Source of the DNA: Saccharomycopsis crataegensis
Lineage: Eukaryota; Ascomycota; Saccharomycetes; Ascoideales; Saccharomycopsidaceae
DNA: 64,000 nucleotides
Direction: 5' to 3'
NCBI RefSeq assembly: GCF_037102585.1
Contig: NW_027043829.1
Span: forward strand, 2,914,001-2,978,000
In this document: one piece after another, positions 63,075 through 64,000 of the stretch
Layout of the letters: each line of letters opens with the position of its first letter
How positions within the stretch are numbered: position 1 is the first letter of the stretch
Translations under genes and position numbers: made by a program
Notes under the pieces: model-generated
Database searches by the model: none
Told to the model about the DNA's origin: nothing
What the model saw: the letters and a program-made list of their open reading frames with translations, nothing else

Positions 63075-64000
63075 TTTATAAAGTTGCGATGTTATTACTG
63101 TTATATTATTATTGAAAAATGTTTTTGTTTTTATTGAATTTTCTTTTTTTTTTGTTCAAAAATAGTATTAGACCCGGGAATTTTTAATTATCTAATTATG
63201 TTATTGAAAAGAAGAAAGATGAAAGATGAAAAGAAAAAAAAAAAAAGAATCGTTTTACTATTGATAGGCATGATATATTATTGATAGACAGGATATATTT
63301 GGTTTTTTTTTTTTTTTTTTTTTTTTTCAATGAAGAATTTGATGATAGTTTATTGAGTTGGTACTTTCTGAATTTCAAGCATGGGAAGAGAAAAATAAAA
63401 ATGAAAAATGAGTGCCACACATTGTCCACTCTGTGCTTCACATATTCTTATTATCGTTCTCCTTTCTTTATTGCTTTTCTTTGCTTTTGATTAGGAGCAA
63501 TAATTCGTGGTGCTATATTGTTTTTTTTTATTATTATTAATATTATTATTATTATTATTATTTGGTTCATGCTATTTTTTTTTCTCTCCCTCTATCTTTC
63601 TTTAGCTATTACTTTTGTTGTGCTTATTTTTTTTTTTTTTTACTTATAATTCAAACATTCATTTTTGTTTTTTGACTATAACATTTATTAATTATTACTA
63701 ATTTTTAATTTAATTTTTATTATTTTAATTTACAGCTGTTTTTTTTTTTCTTATAACTTCTAATCTGCCCCTTTTTGTTGACTTTATTCCTTGATGTTTT
63801 TTTTTTTTTAATTGATATATTTTTAATTGATTCTTTCTCAATTTATCTTTGATCATTTTTGGTGACTTGTTCTTGTAGATGTACATCTGGTATAACTTAT
63901 TTTATCATTAGTGGCTTAGTTGCATGTCAGGTTTTAGTCGTTATCATATTTGCTTGACAGGCTATCTATCATTTAATGACAGACGCATTGACAGTGTTGT
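63075..64000. other. T-rich region after RAC1, no gene
   Basis: The last 926 bases are very AT-rich, with a run of about 25 T at 63303-63327, an ATT run near 63531-63561 and many other poly-T tracts. No gene is seen before the window ends. Confidence 0.5.

Overview
The window is nuclear DNA of a budding yeast (Saccharomycotina). It is AT-rich with compact genes, and its few introns carry a TACTAAC-type branch point. A complex I subunit and a Rac1 GTPase point outside Saccharomycetaceae. CTG codons are very rare, and at several conserved sites they stand where homologues have small or polar residues, which fits a CUG-Ser-clade species (inference). I see no virus-like element, no DNA transposon and no CRISPR array. 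I noticed no tRNA gene, but I could not run a search.

Region 1 (1-26.6 kb) is the unusual part. A DHA2-type MFS transporter (2567-4075) borders a large inverted repeat. The left arm (about 4360-10735) and right arm (about 20830-26600, opposite orientation) are nearly identical. They flank a 10.1-kb single-copy segment with a divergent Cdc11-like septin, a transcription factor with a C-terminal Zn2Cys6 cluster, an MDR-type reductase and a GRE2-like carbonyl reductase. Each arm carries one long gene of unknown family (1074 aa left, 891 aa right). Its product has paired SILK and RVxF-like motifs (the PP1 docking pattern) at a constant spacing, and 8-9 KEN boxes inside 35-residue tandem repeats. 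The two copies differ mainly by in-frame changes in repeat number. This looks like an undescribed, probably cell-cycle-linked protein kept in two copies, and the arms could allow inversion of the segment between them.

Region 2 (27-38.4 kb) holds a UBP15/USP7-like deubiquitinase, the G-beta subunit STE4, TAF14 (YEATS domain, conserved intron), a DUF4112 membrane protein and a Myb/SANT-like protein.

Region 3 (39.9-50.1 kb) is a growth and cell-division block: a PA2G4/Cdb4 homologue with PAC and RRPE elements, then PDS5 and MCM4 in tandem, each with ACGCGA (MCB-like) sites upstream, then spliced MZM1.

Region 4 (50.1-64 kb) holds a probable gene relic, a spliced Yippee/MOH1 protein with a very long acidic tail, MRPL22, the complex I 9.5-kDa subunit, spliced SHR3, RPS3, a small CCW12-like GPI protein and spliced RAC1. 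Spacers are rich in microsatellites.
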